From Hyphomonadaceae bacterium (GTDB taxonomy: Bacteria > Pseudomonadota > Alphaproteobacteria > Caulobacterales > Aquidulcibacteraceae), in the NCBI GenBank assembly GCA_021299265.1, contig JAJTGP010000135.1:1-49145 (forward strand): a DNA stretch of 49,145 bases, in the 5' to 3' direction. The notes under the pieces are model-generated. The model did not search any database. It was not told the origin of the DNA and worked only from the letters and a program-made list of their open reading frames with translations. Of this stretch, positions 17,651-26,817 are shown one piece after another. Each line of letters opens with the position of its first letter. The first letter of the stretch is position 1. Made by a program: the position numbers and the translations under genes.

Positions 17651-19048
17651 TTATTTGGCCTTCGCGGGCAGTTCGTTGATCCAAGCTGCCATCATTTTGG
17701 TTAGCTCTGGATTATAGGGGGCCACAGTCACAGGCTTACCCGCCTGATTGGCTGCCCGAACCGCATCCCGGCTCGCTTGAATGTCAAAGCCATGGCCGGT
17801 TAGGGGCAAGAAACGATAGGTCGCGGTGCCCGGACGGTAGAAATTGACGACATCGACAATCCGTTTGTGGTCCCGCTCATCAATGGCAGCAAAGTCCGCC
17901 TCGCCATAAACCGCCAGAACCGGTGCCTTAGTGTCGCGCCAAGCGGCCACTGTGTCTTGCGCCGCAACGCCACGCCAATAGGCAAGATTGCGACCCAGGA
18001 TGAGGTCATCGCCATCCCAATCAAACGCACTGCGCAACATGGCCTCATGATTGGGGTTTTCACTGGCGATGGTTTTCAAGCTGACATCTTCATTAAAGAC
18101 CCGCTGCATGAGAGGCCGGAAGGCCTTGGCGGCTTGTTCCGCTTCTGCAGGGTCGGCCCCGGCAGATAAAAAGCCCTGCATGGCAAATAGCTCTTGCATA
18201 TAGTCCTGCCAGTTGCGCAGCGCCGTGCCATAAACCATCACACCGCGGGGCGCAGGCCCTTTGGCTGCAACCAAGGGCGCTTGAATTCCGCCCATAGAAT
18301 GACCCAGAATGATAATGCGGTCGGGGCTGATGCCGCGATCCTTGATCAAGGCTTGATAGGCGGATTCAAACCCTTCCATTTCCAAGGCAAAATCCGTCTT
18401 GAGGCAGGGCGTGTTGGTGAGGCTATCACCCATGCCGAGCTTTTCGATCCGGTAGGACCCGATTCCCGCCTCTGCCAAAGTCTTGGCCAAGAGGTGATAA
18501 GGATGGGTGGGCGGGCCTTCGACACTGCCGCAGCCATAGCCTTGGATTAGGAAGACCACAGGGGCACCCGGTGCCGCGTCTTTTGGGGTCACCAAGATGT
18601 CGCGCAAGCGGCCATCCTTAAACGCCACGGTACCATAGCGGACATCGGCGCTTGGAATGGACTCGAGCGGGCGGGCTGTGGCTTTGGCGGTAACGGTTTT
18701 GGTGCCTGTGCCGCGCTGGATGGTTAGTGTCGCCATATCTCCCGCGCGAAGGAGGCCAGCAGCGGCGACCAGTTCGCTACTGGTCTTGGTTACTTTGCCA
18801 TTGAGGCTGAGGATGATGTCCCCGGGTTCCACTCCTGCCAAGGCTGCTGTCAATTGTGGGGTGACTGTCGTGACTTTCGGGCCGTCGCTGGTGTTTTCCA
18901 GCGCTACGCCCAAAGCCGCGCGCCGCGTCAATTCTGCCGTCGATTGTGAAGCCGCACTTTGACCTGCAAAGGCCGAACCTGCCGCGAATGTCCCCGACAG
19001 CATGGCTGTCACCAATAAAAATCCTCGTGTCAAAAGCACGCCCTCCAT
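17651..19048 (-). CDS. Secreted alpha/beta hydrolase with N-terminal PDZ domain
   Basis: Signal peptide; PDZ-like 'VTTVTPQLTAALAGVEPGDIILSLNGKVTKTSSELV'; 'GHSMGG' nucleophile elbow; 'VYGEADF' and 'LTGHGFD' for Asp/His. Confidence 0.85.
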   Translation of the reverse strand: MEGVLLTRGFLLVTAMLSGTFAAGSAFAGQSAASQSTAELTRRAALGVALENTSDGPKVTTVTPQLTAALAGVEPGDIILSLNGKVTKTSSELVAAAGLLRAGDMATLTIQRGTGTKTVTAKATARPLESIPSADVRYGTVAFKDGRLRDILVTPKDAAPGAPVVFLIQGYGCGSVEGPPTHPYHLLAKTLAEAGIGSYRIEKLGMGDSLTNTPCLKTDFALEMEGFESAYQALIKDRGISPDRIIILGHSMGGIQAPLVAAKGPAPRGVMVYGTALRNWQDYMQELFAMQGFLSAGADPAEAEQAAKAFRPLMQRVFNEDVSLKTIASENPNHEAMLRSAFDWDGDDLILGRNLAYWRGVAAQDTVAAWRDTKAPVLAVYGEADFAAIDERDHKRIVDVVNFYRPGTATYRFLPLTGHGFDIQASRDAVRAANQAGKPVTVAPYNPELTKMMAAWINELPAKAK

Positions 19049-19120
19049 TAGATCCCGCGCTCGTCCTAAGCGGGAAGGGGCTGCCAACTCAAATGAATTC
19101 GAGGTAAGGTTTTAGGACTT

Positions 19121-19996
19121 TCAGACTGCCACGAAGGCGCTACGTGGGATGCCTTGGAAGAAGAGGGCGCTTTCCAGCGTCCCATGCTCGATCCGGGCCG
19201 GGGCTTGAGCGGCAACGATGGGCTTGGCCCGATAGGCGATGCCAAGGCCTGCTGCTTCAATCATCATTAAGTCGTTGGCTCCATCGCCAATGGCGAGGGT
19301 CTGCGAGAGATCGAGGTTCAAGCGCGCTGCATCTTCCTTTAATGCGGCCAGCTTTGCTTCTTTGCCGAGGATCGGCATTCCAACTTTGCCCGTCAGATAT
19401 GTGCCGTCATCCAACAACTGGTTGGCGCGATTGGTGTGGAAGCCGGCGCGGTCGGCTACGCGGCTGGTGAAGAAGCTGAATCCGCCCGACACCAGAGCAC
19501 AATGCGCACCCAAGCTTGCCATGGTTTTCACAAAGACTTCGGCACCGGGGTTCAGGGCCACACGGGCATCGTAGCACGCCTGTAAAGCCGCTAACTCAAG
19601 GCCCGCCAACATGGCGACCCGCTCTGTCAGGGCGCCCTCGAAATTGAGCTCGCCAGCCATTGCCCGTTCTGTGATCGCCGAGACTTCAGCCTTCTTATTG
19701 GCAAAGTCAGCCAATTCATCGAGGCATTCGCAGCCAATGATGGTGGAATCCATGTCTGCCACTAAGAGACCCATGCGTTCAGGGGTGCGTGACGAAAAAT
19801 CGAGTGGTAATCCGTCCAGCCAAGAAATGGCCTCTTCGATGTCTCCCTCGGCAGCGCTGATATGGAGTGCTTCGCCGGCTTCAATCGTCCTTAAGGAAAC
19901 CTCACCCCACAGGGCTTCGATCCGCGCCAAGGCTTCTTCAAGGACTTTTTCGCCAGTGGGGCTCACGAGGATCAAAGAGGGCAATTCGAACTCCAT
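19121..19996 (-). CDS. serB: Phosphoserine phosphatase
   Basis: HAD motif 'VADMDSTIIGCECLDELAD', 'ALVSGGFSFFT', 'AIGDGANDLMMI'. Confidence 0.95.
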   Translation of the reverse strand: MEFELPSLILVSPTGEKVLEEALARIEALWGEVSLRTIEAGEALHISAAEGDIEEAISWLDGLPLDFSSRTPERMGLLVADMDSTIIGCECLDELADFANKKAEVSAITERAMAGELNFEGALTERVAMLAGLELAALQACYDARVALNPGAEVFVKTMASLGAHCALVSGGFSFFTSRVADRAGFHTNRANQLLDDGTYLTGKVGMPILGKEAKLAALKEDAARLNLDLSQTLAIGDGANDLMMIEAAGLGIAYRAKPIVAAQAPARIEHGTLESALFFQGIPRSAFVAV

Positions 19997-20054
19997 TCAG
20001 CTTATGCGCATCAGACTATTGGCGGTCTTGGCGGACTTAGGTTAGAGGCAGGCG

Positions 20055-20924
20055 ATGCAAACCGTCCTCCTTATTCTCGGGCCCACGGCTTCGGGCAAGA
20101 CCGCCTATGCCATTGATGCTGCTATCAAGCAAAATGGCGAAGTCATCAACATGGACTCGATGCAAGTCTATGCAGATTTGGAAATCCTGACAGCGCGGCC
20201 CAGCGTGGCTGAAATGGGCGACGTACCGCACCATTTGTTTGGCCATGTCGACGGGGCGGTCGCCTATTCGACTGGGGCTTGGCTGGCAGAGGCCGAAGCG
20301 GTGATTGACGATATTCAGGCGCGCGGTCGCCGTCCTATTCTCGTGGGTGGCACGGGCCTTTATGCACATGCTTTGACCCAAGGCTTGGTGCCCACCCCGC
20401 CTGTTCCTCCAGACGTGCGGGCCTCTACCCGACGATTGGTTGGCGCTGATCCACGTGCTGCCCATGCGCGTCTGATGCAGATCGACCCAAAAGCGGCTCG
20501 AAAAATTGAACCCAAGGACGCCGTGCGCATTGCGCGGGCTTTAGAGGTCTTCGAAGCAACTGGCAGGGCTTTGTCTGACTGGCACCAAGACCCACAACCG
20601 CCCGTGCTGGCACCAGGTACGTGGGAAGGTATCGCCCTGATGCCCGAGCGCGATGTGCTTTACGCCCGCATTGAGGCGCGCTTTGAACGCATGATGGAGG
20701 ACGGCGGTCTCAATGAAGCCCACGCGCTGTATCAACGTCGGCTGGAGCCCGATTTGCCCGTGATGAAGGCAGTCGGCATGCCCGGCCTGATCGATTTCTT
20801 TGAAGAGCAATGCGGCTATGATGAAGCCATCTCGCGCTCCATCCTCGACAGCCGCCACTATGCCAAGCGGCAAATGACGTGGATCCGCAACCGTGCGGCG
20901 GACTGGAAGGTTATTCCTCTATGA
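20055..20924 (+). CDS. miaA: tRNA dimethylallyltransferase
   Basis: 'LILGPTASGKTAYAID', 'VINMDSMQVYADLEILTARPS', 'VGGTGLYAHAL', 'SRHYAKRQMTWIRN'. Confidence 0.95.
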   Translation: MQTVLLILGPTASGKTAYAIDAAIKQNGEVINMDSMQVYADLEILTARPSVAEMGDVPHHLFGHVDGAVAYSTGAWLAEAEAVIDDIQARGRRPILVGGTGLYAHALTQGLVPTPPVPPDVRASTRRLVGADPRAAHARLMQIDPKAARKIEPKDAVRIARALEVFEATGRALSDWHQDPQPPVLAPGTWEGIALMPERDVLYARIEARFERMMEDGGLNEAHALYQRRLEPDLPVMKAVGMPGLIDFFEEQCGYDEAISRSILDSRHYAKRQMTWIRNRAADWKVIPL

Positions 20925-21598
20925 GCGAGTCTGTGACCTTGGGTGTCGCAGCCGCTTATGATGCATGGGCGGCGAGCTATGATGGCTATGACAATCCGAT
21001 GGTCTTTGCTGCTGGCCACGTGCTCAGCCAAGCGTCACTTCCTCTGTCTCAGAAGACGTGTCTGGAGTTTGGCTGCGGTACGGGGCGCAATCTGGCAGCT
21101 TTAGCCGCATGTGGGGCCTCCAGCCTCATCGGCTTTGATCTGTCAGCAGCCATGTTGGCAGAGGCGCGCAAACGCGACGCGAGCTGGACCTTATTTCAAG
21201 CCGATATGAGCGCCCCCATTCCCTTGCCGGATCAAAGCGCAGATTTCATCCTGTTCTCGCTCACGCTGGAACATGTGGCAGATCTTGAGCAACCCTTGCG
21301 AGAGGCGAGACGCTTGTTGCGGGCTGATGGCACGATCAAGATCATCGAGATCCATCCCTTTGTGTCCTTGCAGGGCATATCGGCGCATTTCAAAACCGCA
21401 GAAGGTACCGAAATCACCATGCCGGCGTTTGCCCATCCGTTTCAGGATTGGCTGTCAGCTTTTGATCGCATAGGCCTGCGCGTCGATGGACTTAAGGAAT
21501 GGCAGGCCCGCGATATCGGGCCTGAGGCACCGGCCAAGATATTGCGCCGTGGGCCGGATTGGCCGTGGGTGGTGGACTGGACTTTATCCCCTGTTTGA
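20921..21598 (+). CDS. Class I SAM-dependent methyltransferase
   Basis: ATGA overlap with miaA stop; 'CLEFGCGTGRNLAALAA' SAM motif; methyltransferase domain. Confidence 0.88.
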   Translation: MSESVTLGVAAAYDAWAASYDGYDNPMVFAAGHVLSQASLPLSQKTCLEFGCGTGRNLAALAACGASSLIGFDLSAAMLAEARKRDASWTLFQADMSAPIPLPDQSADFILFSLTLEHVADLEQPLREARRLLRADGTIKIIEIHPFVSLQGISAHFKTAEGTEITMPAFAHPFQDWLSAFDRIGLRVDGLKEWQARDIGPEAPAKILRRGPDWPWVVDWTLSPV

Positions 21599-21693
21599 GG
21601 TGGCTTTGGCCATTGCGCTTTTCCCCACATTGTCGCAACAGATTGGCTAAAGGCTCGTGAAGGGTCGCAAACCAATAGCTCAAGGGGAAAGCC

Positions 21694-22788
21694 ATGTCCG
21701 GACCATTAAGTGGTGTCAAAGTCGTCGAGTTTGAAGCAATTGGTCCAGGACCTTTCTGCGGCATGTTATTGTCTGACTTGGGCGCAGACGTCATCCGCAT
21801 TGATGGCCCCCGGTCGCGTTCAGGTGGTGGGGCAAAAGACGTAACCGGGCGCGGTCGCCGTTCGATCAGCCTTGACCTGAAAAACCCCGAAGATGTCGAA
21901 ACCTGCTTGAAGCTGTTGGAACAGGCCGATGCCATGCTGGAGGGCTATCGCCCCGGCGTGTTGGAGAAATTGGGCCTCGGCCCAGATGTGGTTTTGGCGC
22001 GCAATCCAAAGCTTGTTTATGGCCGCATGACGGGCTGGGGGCAGTTCGGACCCTTGGCAAAAGCGGCTGGCCACGACCTTAATTATATTGCTTTGACGGG
22101 GGCTCTTTGGGCAACCGGTCGGCAGGGACAGCCCCCAGCGCCGCCACTCAATCTGATTGGCGATTACGGCGGTGGCGCGCTTTATCTCGCGTTTGGTCTG
22201 TTGGCCGGGGTCATTCATGCCCGCGCAAAAGGTGAGGGCCAAGTGATTGACGTAGCCATGACCGATGGCGCTGCCTCGCTCACCTCCATGTTCTGGGGCA
22301 TGCGCGCCAGCGGCATGTGGCAAGACACGCGCGATGCCAATTTGCTCGACGGCGGCGCGCATTTCTATGATTGCTATGAAACCAGCGACGGCAAATGGGT
22401 TTCGATTGGTTCGATCGAACCGCAATTCTACGCGCTCTTGCTGCAACAGGCCGAGATCACCGACCCTGCCTTCCAAAACCAGTTTGACCGCGCCAATTGG
22501 CCGGTCTTGTCGGAGAAGATTGCTGCGATCTTCAAGACCAAGACGCGGGATGAGTGGACGGCCATCATGGAAGGCACCGATGTGTGCTTTGCGCCTGTCT
22601 TGAGTTGGGAAGAGGCAGCCCAGCATCCCCACAATGTGGCGCGCCAGACCTTTGTGGAAGTCGAAGGTGTCACCCAACCTGCACCCGCACCGCGCTTCTC
22701 CAAAACCCCCGGCACCATTCGCTCTGTCGCGCCCAAGCCCGGCCAGCATAGCCAAGACATTTTGGCTGATTGGGGCATCTCTTCATGA
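21694..22788 (+). CDS. CaiB/BaiF CoA-transferase family protein (alpha-methylacyl-CoA racemase-like)
   Basis: 'LSGVKVVEFEAIGPGPFCGMLLSDLGADVIRID', 'GRMTGWGQFGPLAKAAGHDLNYIALTGAL'. Confidence 0.92.
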   Translation: MSGPLSGVKVVEFEAIGPGPFCGMLLSDLGADVIRIDGPRSRSGGGAKDVTGRGRRSISLDLKNPEDVETCLKLLEQADAMLEGYRPGVLEKLGLGPDVVLARNPKLVYGRMTGWGQFGPLAKAAGHDLNYIALTGALWATGRQGQPPAPPLNLIGDYGGGALYLAFGLLAGVIHARAKGEGQVIDVAMTDGAASLTSMFWGMRASGMWQDTRDANLLDGGAHFYDCYETSDGKWVSIGSIEPQFYALLLQQAEITDPAFQNQFDRANWPVLSEKIAAIFKTKTRDEWTAIMEGTDVCFAPVLSWEEAAQHPHNVARQTFVEVEGVTQPAPAPRFSKTPGTIRSVAPKPGQHSQDILADWGISS

Positions 22789-23558
22789 GCGCTTTGGAAG
22801 GGACAACCGGCCGCCGCCGCATTTATTTGATGCGCCATGGCCATGTTGATTATGGCTCACGTGAAGTCGTCAAATCGCAAGACCCGACCATTGCGCGCTT
22901 GACGCCGCTGGGCAAAGAGCAGGCCAAAGCGGCGGCTGCTGCCTTTGCCCATGTGCCCTTAGATATTGCGATCTGCTCAGGCTTGCGCCGCACGCGCGAG
23001 ACCGCAGAGATCGTGCTGTCCCAGCATGTCGCGCCACCTGTGTTAGAGGATGAGCCAGGTCTAACCGAGCTCCATTCCGGCAAATTCATCCCGTTTGCGA
23101 CACGCGAGGAATTGAGCGCCTATTTAACCTTCACGTTCGAACAGGCAGGTAAAGAAGGGGCAACTTTCTTTGAAGGCGGCGAACTGTTCGCTGATGCCTA
23201 TGCGCGCGCAGTGGCCTCCATCGAAGCCTTGCTGCACCGTCCGGGCTGGAGCAGCGCATTGGTTGTCGCCCATGAAGGCATCAATCGTTTGTTGCTCGGT
23301 TGGATGTGCGGGGCAGGGCCGTCGGCTTCGCTGCCGTTTGAGCAAGATTTGGCCTGCGTCAATGTGCTCGACTTTGATCTGGTACCTGAAGAGGGCGACA
23401 ATCCTGTCAGCCGGATCGAGCGCCGCATTATCAAAGCCACCAATGTCACGCCTTATGGCTGGCTGAAAGCCGGCATGCACCAAACCAGCTTTGAAGCTAT
23501 CTTTACTGCGCCAGAGCTTGAGGATGAGGTTGAGGTTGAGGTTGAGGTTGAGGGCTAG
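22785..23558 (+). CDS. Histidine phosphatase family protein
   Basis: ATGA overlap with upstream stop; 'IYLMRHGHVDYGS' RHG motif, 'AICSGLRRTRETAEIV', 'VVAHEGINRLLL'; acidic repeat tail EDEVEVEVEVEG. Confidence 0.9.
   Translation: MSALEGTTGRRRIYLMRHGHVDYGSREVVKSQDPTIARLTPLGKEQAKAAAAAFAHVPLDIAICSGLRRTRETAEIVLSQHVAPPVLEDEPGLTELHSGKFIPFATREELSAYLTFTFEQAGKEGATFFEGGELFADAYARAVASIEALLHRPGWSSALVVAHEGINRLLLGWMCGAGPSASLPFEQDLACVNVLDFDLVPEEGDNPVSRIERRIIKATNVTPYGWLKAGMHQTSFEAIFTAPELEDEVEVEVEVEG
23514..23552 (+). repeat. Hexanucleotide GAGGTT tandem repeat encoding the C-terminal EV repeat
   Basis: gagctt gaggat gaggtt gaggtt gaggtt gaggtt gag; four perfect units plus two degenerate ones. Confidence 0.9.
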
Positions 23559-23568
23559 CCCCCCCCGC

Positions 23569-24924
23569 TCAACTCCCCTTCGTCCGCACGGCAGGCACAC
23601 CGCGTTCCAGATAGCGAATGGAAGTCATCACAAGGGTGCGCACCCCGATGGGCAGGACGTCTTCATTGGTGTCGAAATTGGGTGCGTGATTGATGGTCCA
23701 TTCCGATTCTGGCACACTCGCTTTGCTGGCCCCCAAATGAAAGAAGACGCCCGGAATCACGGCTTGGTAGTCTGCGAAATCTTCCGCGCCCGTAACGGGC
23801 GGGCGATTGATATTGACCTTGTCGGCACCAACTGCTTCGGCCAAAGCCGATTGGGTGGCGCGCGCTAAATTCGGGTCGTTAAAGGTGACATTATTGCCGC
23901 CGTAGGGGTCGCCGCTGTTGAAAGCGATCTTGGCCTCTGCGCCATAGGCGGCGGCGAGGGACACAACCGTTTTCTCCATCTTGTTCTTGATGTCTTGGCG
24001 TTGCGCGGTGTCAAAGGTGCGCAAGGTGCCGCCCATTTCTAAGGTCTCAGGGATGATATTATACCGTACGCCTCCATGAACCATGGCCGTAGTGATAACG
24101 GTCGGTGTCGCCGTCACATCGACAGTGCGCGCCGCCAAGCGGTTGAAGTCTTGGATGATAGCGGCTTGCAGCGACATGATGTCGATCCCGCCCCAAGGTG
24201 CGGCACCATGGGTCTGCTTGCCCTTGATGAAGACTTGGAACTTGTCCGACGCCGCCATAAAGCCGCCCGGACGATAATGGATTGTGCCGGGGACGCCGGG
24301 GAAAACATGCAGGCCGAAAATCGCCGAAGGGGCGGGGTTTTGCAGCGCGCCTTCTTCAATCATCAGCGACGCCCCGCCCTTTTCGCCCGGGGGTGCCCCT
24401 TCCTCAGCCGGTTGGAAGATGAAGACAATGGTGCCAGGGATCCGGTCCTTCATCTTGGCGAGGACTTCGGCCGCCCCCATGAGCATCGCGGTATGGGCAT
24501 CATGGCCGCAGGCGTGGGCAACTGGCACCTTATTGCCAAGATACTCACCGACTGCTTTGGAAGCAAAGGGCAGGCCAGTGGCTTCCAAGACAGGCAAAGC
24601 GTCCATGTCCGCCCGCAGCGCGACAACAGGGCCAGGACGACCGCCACGCAAGACCGCGACGACACCTGTTTTGGCGACGTTTTCGCGTACCTCGAGCCCA
24701 AGTGACTTCAAATGGGCGGCGACCAAAGCGCCCGTACGAAACTCACGGTTTGAAAGTTCGGGATGTTCATGAATATCGCGCCGCCACGCCACCACTTTTG
24801 TCGCCATGGCGTCAGAAGCAGCATTAATTTCCGCTGCTGGAATCGGCGCTGGGGCCTTTGCGGCTGAAACCATGGAAAGAGCCAAAAAAAGGCTGGCGAT
24901 ACGGGTCGGCGTGAGATTTTTCAT
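23569..24924 (-). CDS. Secreted M20 family amidohydrolase (hippurate hydrolase-like)
   Basis: Signal peptide; 'WRRDIHEHPELSNREFRT', 'ALRADMDALPV', 'HACGHDAHTAMLMGAAEVL', 'FQPAEEGAP'. Confidence 0.92.
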   Translation of the reverse strand: MKNLTPTRIASLFLALSMVSAAKAPAPIPAAEINAASDAMATKVVAWRRDIHEHPELSNREFRTGALVAAHLKSLGLEVRENVAKTGVVAVLRGGRPGPVVALRADMDALPVLEATGLPFASKAVGEYLGNKVPVAHACGHDAHTAMLMGAAEVLAKMKDRIPGTIVFIFQPAEEGAPPGEKGGASLMIEEGALQNPAPSAIFGLHVFPGVPGTIHYRPGGFMAASDKFQVFIKGKQTHGAAPWGGIDIMSLQAAIIQDFNRLAARTVDVTATPTVITTAMVHGGVRYNIIPETLEMGGTLRTFDTAQRQDIKNKMEKTVVSLAAAYGAEAKIAFNSGDPYGGNNVTFNDPNLARATQSALAEAVGADKVNINRPPVTGAEDFADYQAVIPGVFFHLGASKASVPESEWTINHAPNFDTNEDVLPIGVRTLVMTSIRYLERGVPAVRTKGS

Positions 24925-25059
24925 CACGGGATCGTTATGTGGAACCGGGGGTCTGTCAACTGGCTAGGACTAAACGGCCGCTCATGCTCAACAGCCTTTT
25001 GGCTATACCTCTGCCAAAACTGCGATAGACTAGTACCTAACACAGAATTTTTCGGGGAA

Positions 25060-25647
25060 ATGGCCATGGCGATCGACTTTGCAAAAGCCGCTAACAAAGC
25101 CAAATCAATCAATCCGGCTCCGACCTTGAAGGGCGTCCACCATAGTGCCTTTCGCTGCCGTGACGCCGAAGAGACACGTAAATTCTACGAAGATATTCTG
25201 GGCCTGCCGCTCAAAGCCGCCCTCGTGTTTGAGGAAGAGCCGGGCTCGGGTCGTCCTATCCCTTACATGCATCTGTTCTTTGAATTGGGTGACGGCAATT
25301 ATGTCGCTTTCTTCGATGTTCCCGAAGGGGCCCATAGCGGCAAGTTCAAAATGAAATGGGGCATGGATTTGCATTTCGCCATGGAAGCTGAAAATCACGC
25401 CACGATGATGGCCTTTAAAGATCGGCTAGACCAAGCGGGCATCCCATGCTTTGGCCCAATCGACCATCATTTCGTCCATTCGATCTATTTCTATGATCCC
25501 AATGGTATCAATGTGGAAATCACCTGTCGGGACCCCAAGCATGATGAGATTATGGCCGAAGAATCCGCCAATGCCGCTGACATCATCGCGGCTTGGACGG
25601 CACGGACCGCCGAGCAAAAAGCCCTAAACGCGGCGCAAAAGACCTAA
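25060..25647 (+). CDS. VOC (glyoxalase/bleomycin resistance-like) family protein
   Basis: 'GVHHSAFRCRDAEETRKFYEDILGLPL', 'HSIYFYDPNGINVEIT'; start at 25060 or 25066. Confidence 0.87.
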   Translation: MAMAIDFAKAANKAKSINPAPTLKGVHHSAFRCRDAEETRKFYEDILGLPLKAALVFEEEPGSGRPIPYMHLFFELGDGNYVAFFDVPEGAHSGKFKMKWGMDLHFAMEAENHATMMAFKDRLDQAGIPCFGPIDHHFVHSIYFYDPNGINVEITCRDPKHDEIMAEESANAADIIAAWTARTAEQKALNAAQKT

Positions 25648-25669
25648 ATCCCTTCCATTAGGAGCCCCC

Positions 25670-26221
25670 ATGTCCCTCATCTACCTCGTGCGTCACGCCG
25701 AGCCTGCCGCCACTTGGGGTGCCCACCCTAATCCGGGCTTGTCAGAGCTTGGCCATAGGCAGGCCGAGGCCGCCGCGACGCGCTTGGCTGACATTGGGGC
25801 CAAAAAGCTCCTCACCTCACCTTTGGCGCGTTGCCAAGAGACGGCGCAGCCGAGTGCGGTTGCCTTAGACTTCACCCCTCATATCGAGCCGCGCGTGGCC
25901 GAAATCCCGGTTCCAGCCCATGTGACCGATCATCGCGACTGGCTGACCAAGGTTATGAGTGGGTCTTGGCAGGACGCTCATGTTGATCAAAGGCTTCGCG
26001 ACTGGCGTGACCAAATTGGCCAAGCCTTGGTAGAGCTCAACCAAGACACTTTGGTGTTTTCGCACTTTGTGGCGATCAATGCGGCGGTGGGGATTGCGAC
26101 GAAATCCCACAGCGTGACCTGCTTTAAGCCCGGCCACGCGTCGGTCACGATCCTGCGCAATGTTGGCGGGACTCTGACAGTGGAAAGCCTTGGTGAGGAA
26201 GCGCCCATCCGCCTGACTTGA
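25670..26221 (+). CDS. Histidine phosphatase family protein
   Basis: 'IYLVRHAEPAATWG', 'GLSELGHRQAEAAATRL', 'LLTSPLARCQETA', 'LVFSHFVAINA'. Confidence 0.88.
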   Translation: MSLIYLVRHAEPAATWGAHPNPGLSELGHRQAEAAATRLADIGAKKLLTSPLARCQETAQPSAVALDFTPHIEPRVAEIPVPAHVTDHRDWLTKVMSGSWQDAHVDQRLRDWRDQIGQALVELNQDTLVFSHFVAINAAVGIATKSHSVTCFKPGHASVTILRNVGGTLTVESLGEEAPIRLT

Positions 26222-26407
26222 CGGCCGGGTGAGTCACAAGGCCGTGAGATCGCGGCAATGTGTCAAGTTTCATTGCCGCAGAGGTCTTTGGCATGCTAAC
26301 TCCCGCGCCTTGCTGCGGTTTGCCTTGCCATTCGGGTTTGGCGTCCTTACCTGCAGCGCACTGTTTAACCGCCTATTCTTCTGTCCGTCAGAAACTTTGA
26401 GGTCCCT

Positions 26408-26758
26408 ATGTTTTCCACCCCCGCTTATGCTCAAGCTGCCGGCGCTGCGGCCCCAGCAGGCCCAGAAGTCATTATGATGCAACTCCTGCCACTCGTGATG
26501 ATTTTGGTGGTGTTCTATTTCTTGCTGATCCGTCCCCAACAAAAGCGTATGAAGCAGCATACGGAGATGTTAGGCGCGATCCGTCGCGGCGACAGCGTCA
26601 TCACTTCGGGTGGGATCATTGGTAAAGTGACCAAAGTGGCAGACGACGAATTGACCGTCGAAATCGCACCAAATGTTGCGGTACGCGTGGTGAAGTCTAC
26701 CGTGAGCCAAGTTCAAGGCAAAGGCGAGCCTGTCGTCGCCAATGACGCCAAATCCTAA
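26408..26758 (+). CDS. yajC: Preprotein translocase subunit YajC
   Basis: 'LLPLVMILVVFYFLLIRPQQKRMKQHTEMLGAIRRGDSVITSGGIIGKV', directly upstream of secDF. Confidence 0.95.
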   Translation: MFSTPAYAQAAGAAAPAGPEVIMMQLLPLVMILVVFYFLLIRPQQKRMKQHTEMLGAIRRGDSVITSGGIIGKVTKVADDELTVEIAPNVAVRVVKSTVSQVQGKGEPVVANDAKS

Positions 26759-26817
26759 TTGAGATCAGTGCAGGCCCGTCTCGAAAGGGTCCGCTTCTGC
26801 CGAAGGGCTAGATAGAC

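Noticed and set aside
21820-22755. 311-aa minus-strand ORF opposite the CoA-transferase
   Set aside because: Shadow ORF of a confident CaiB/BaiF gene.
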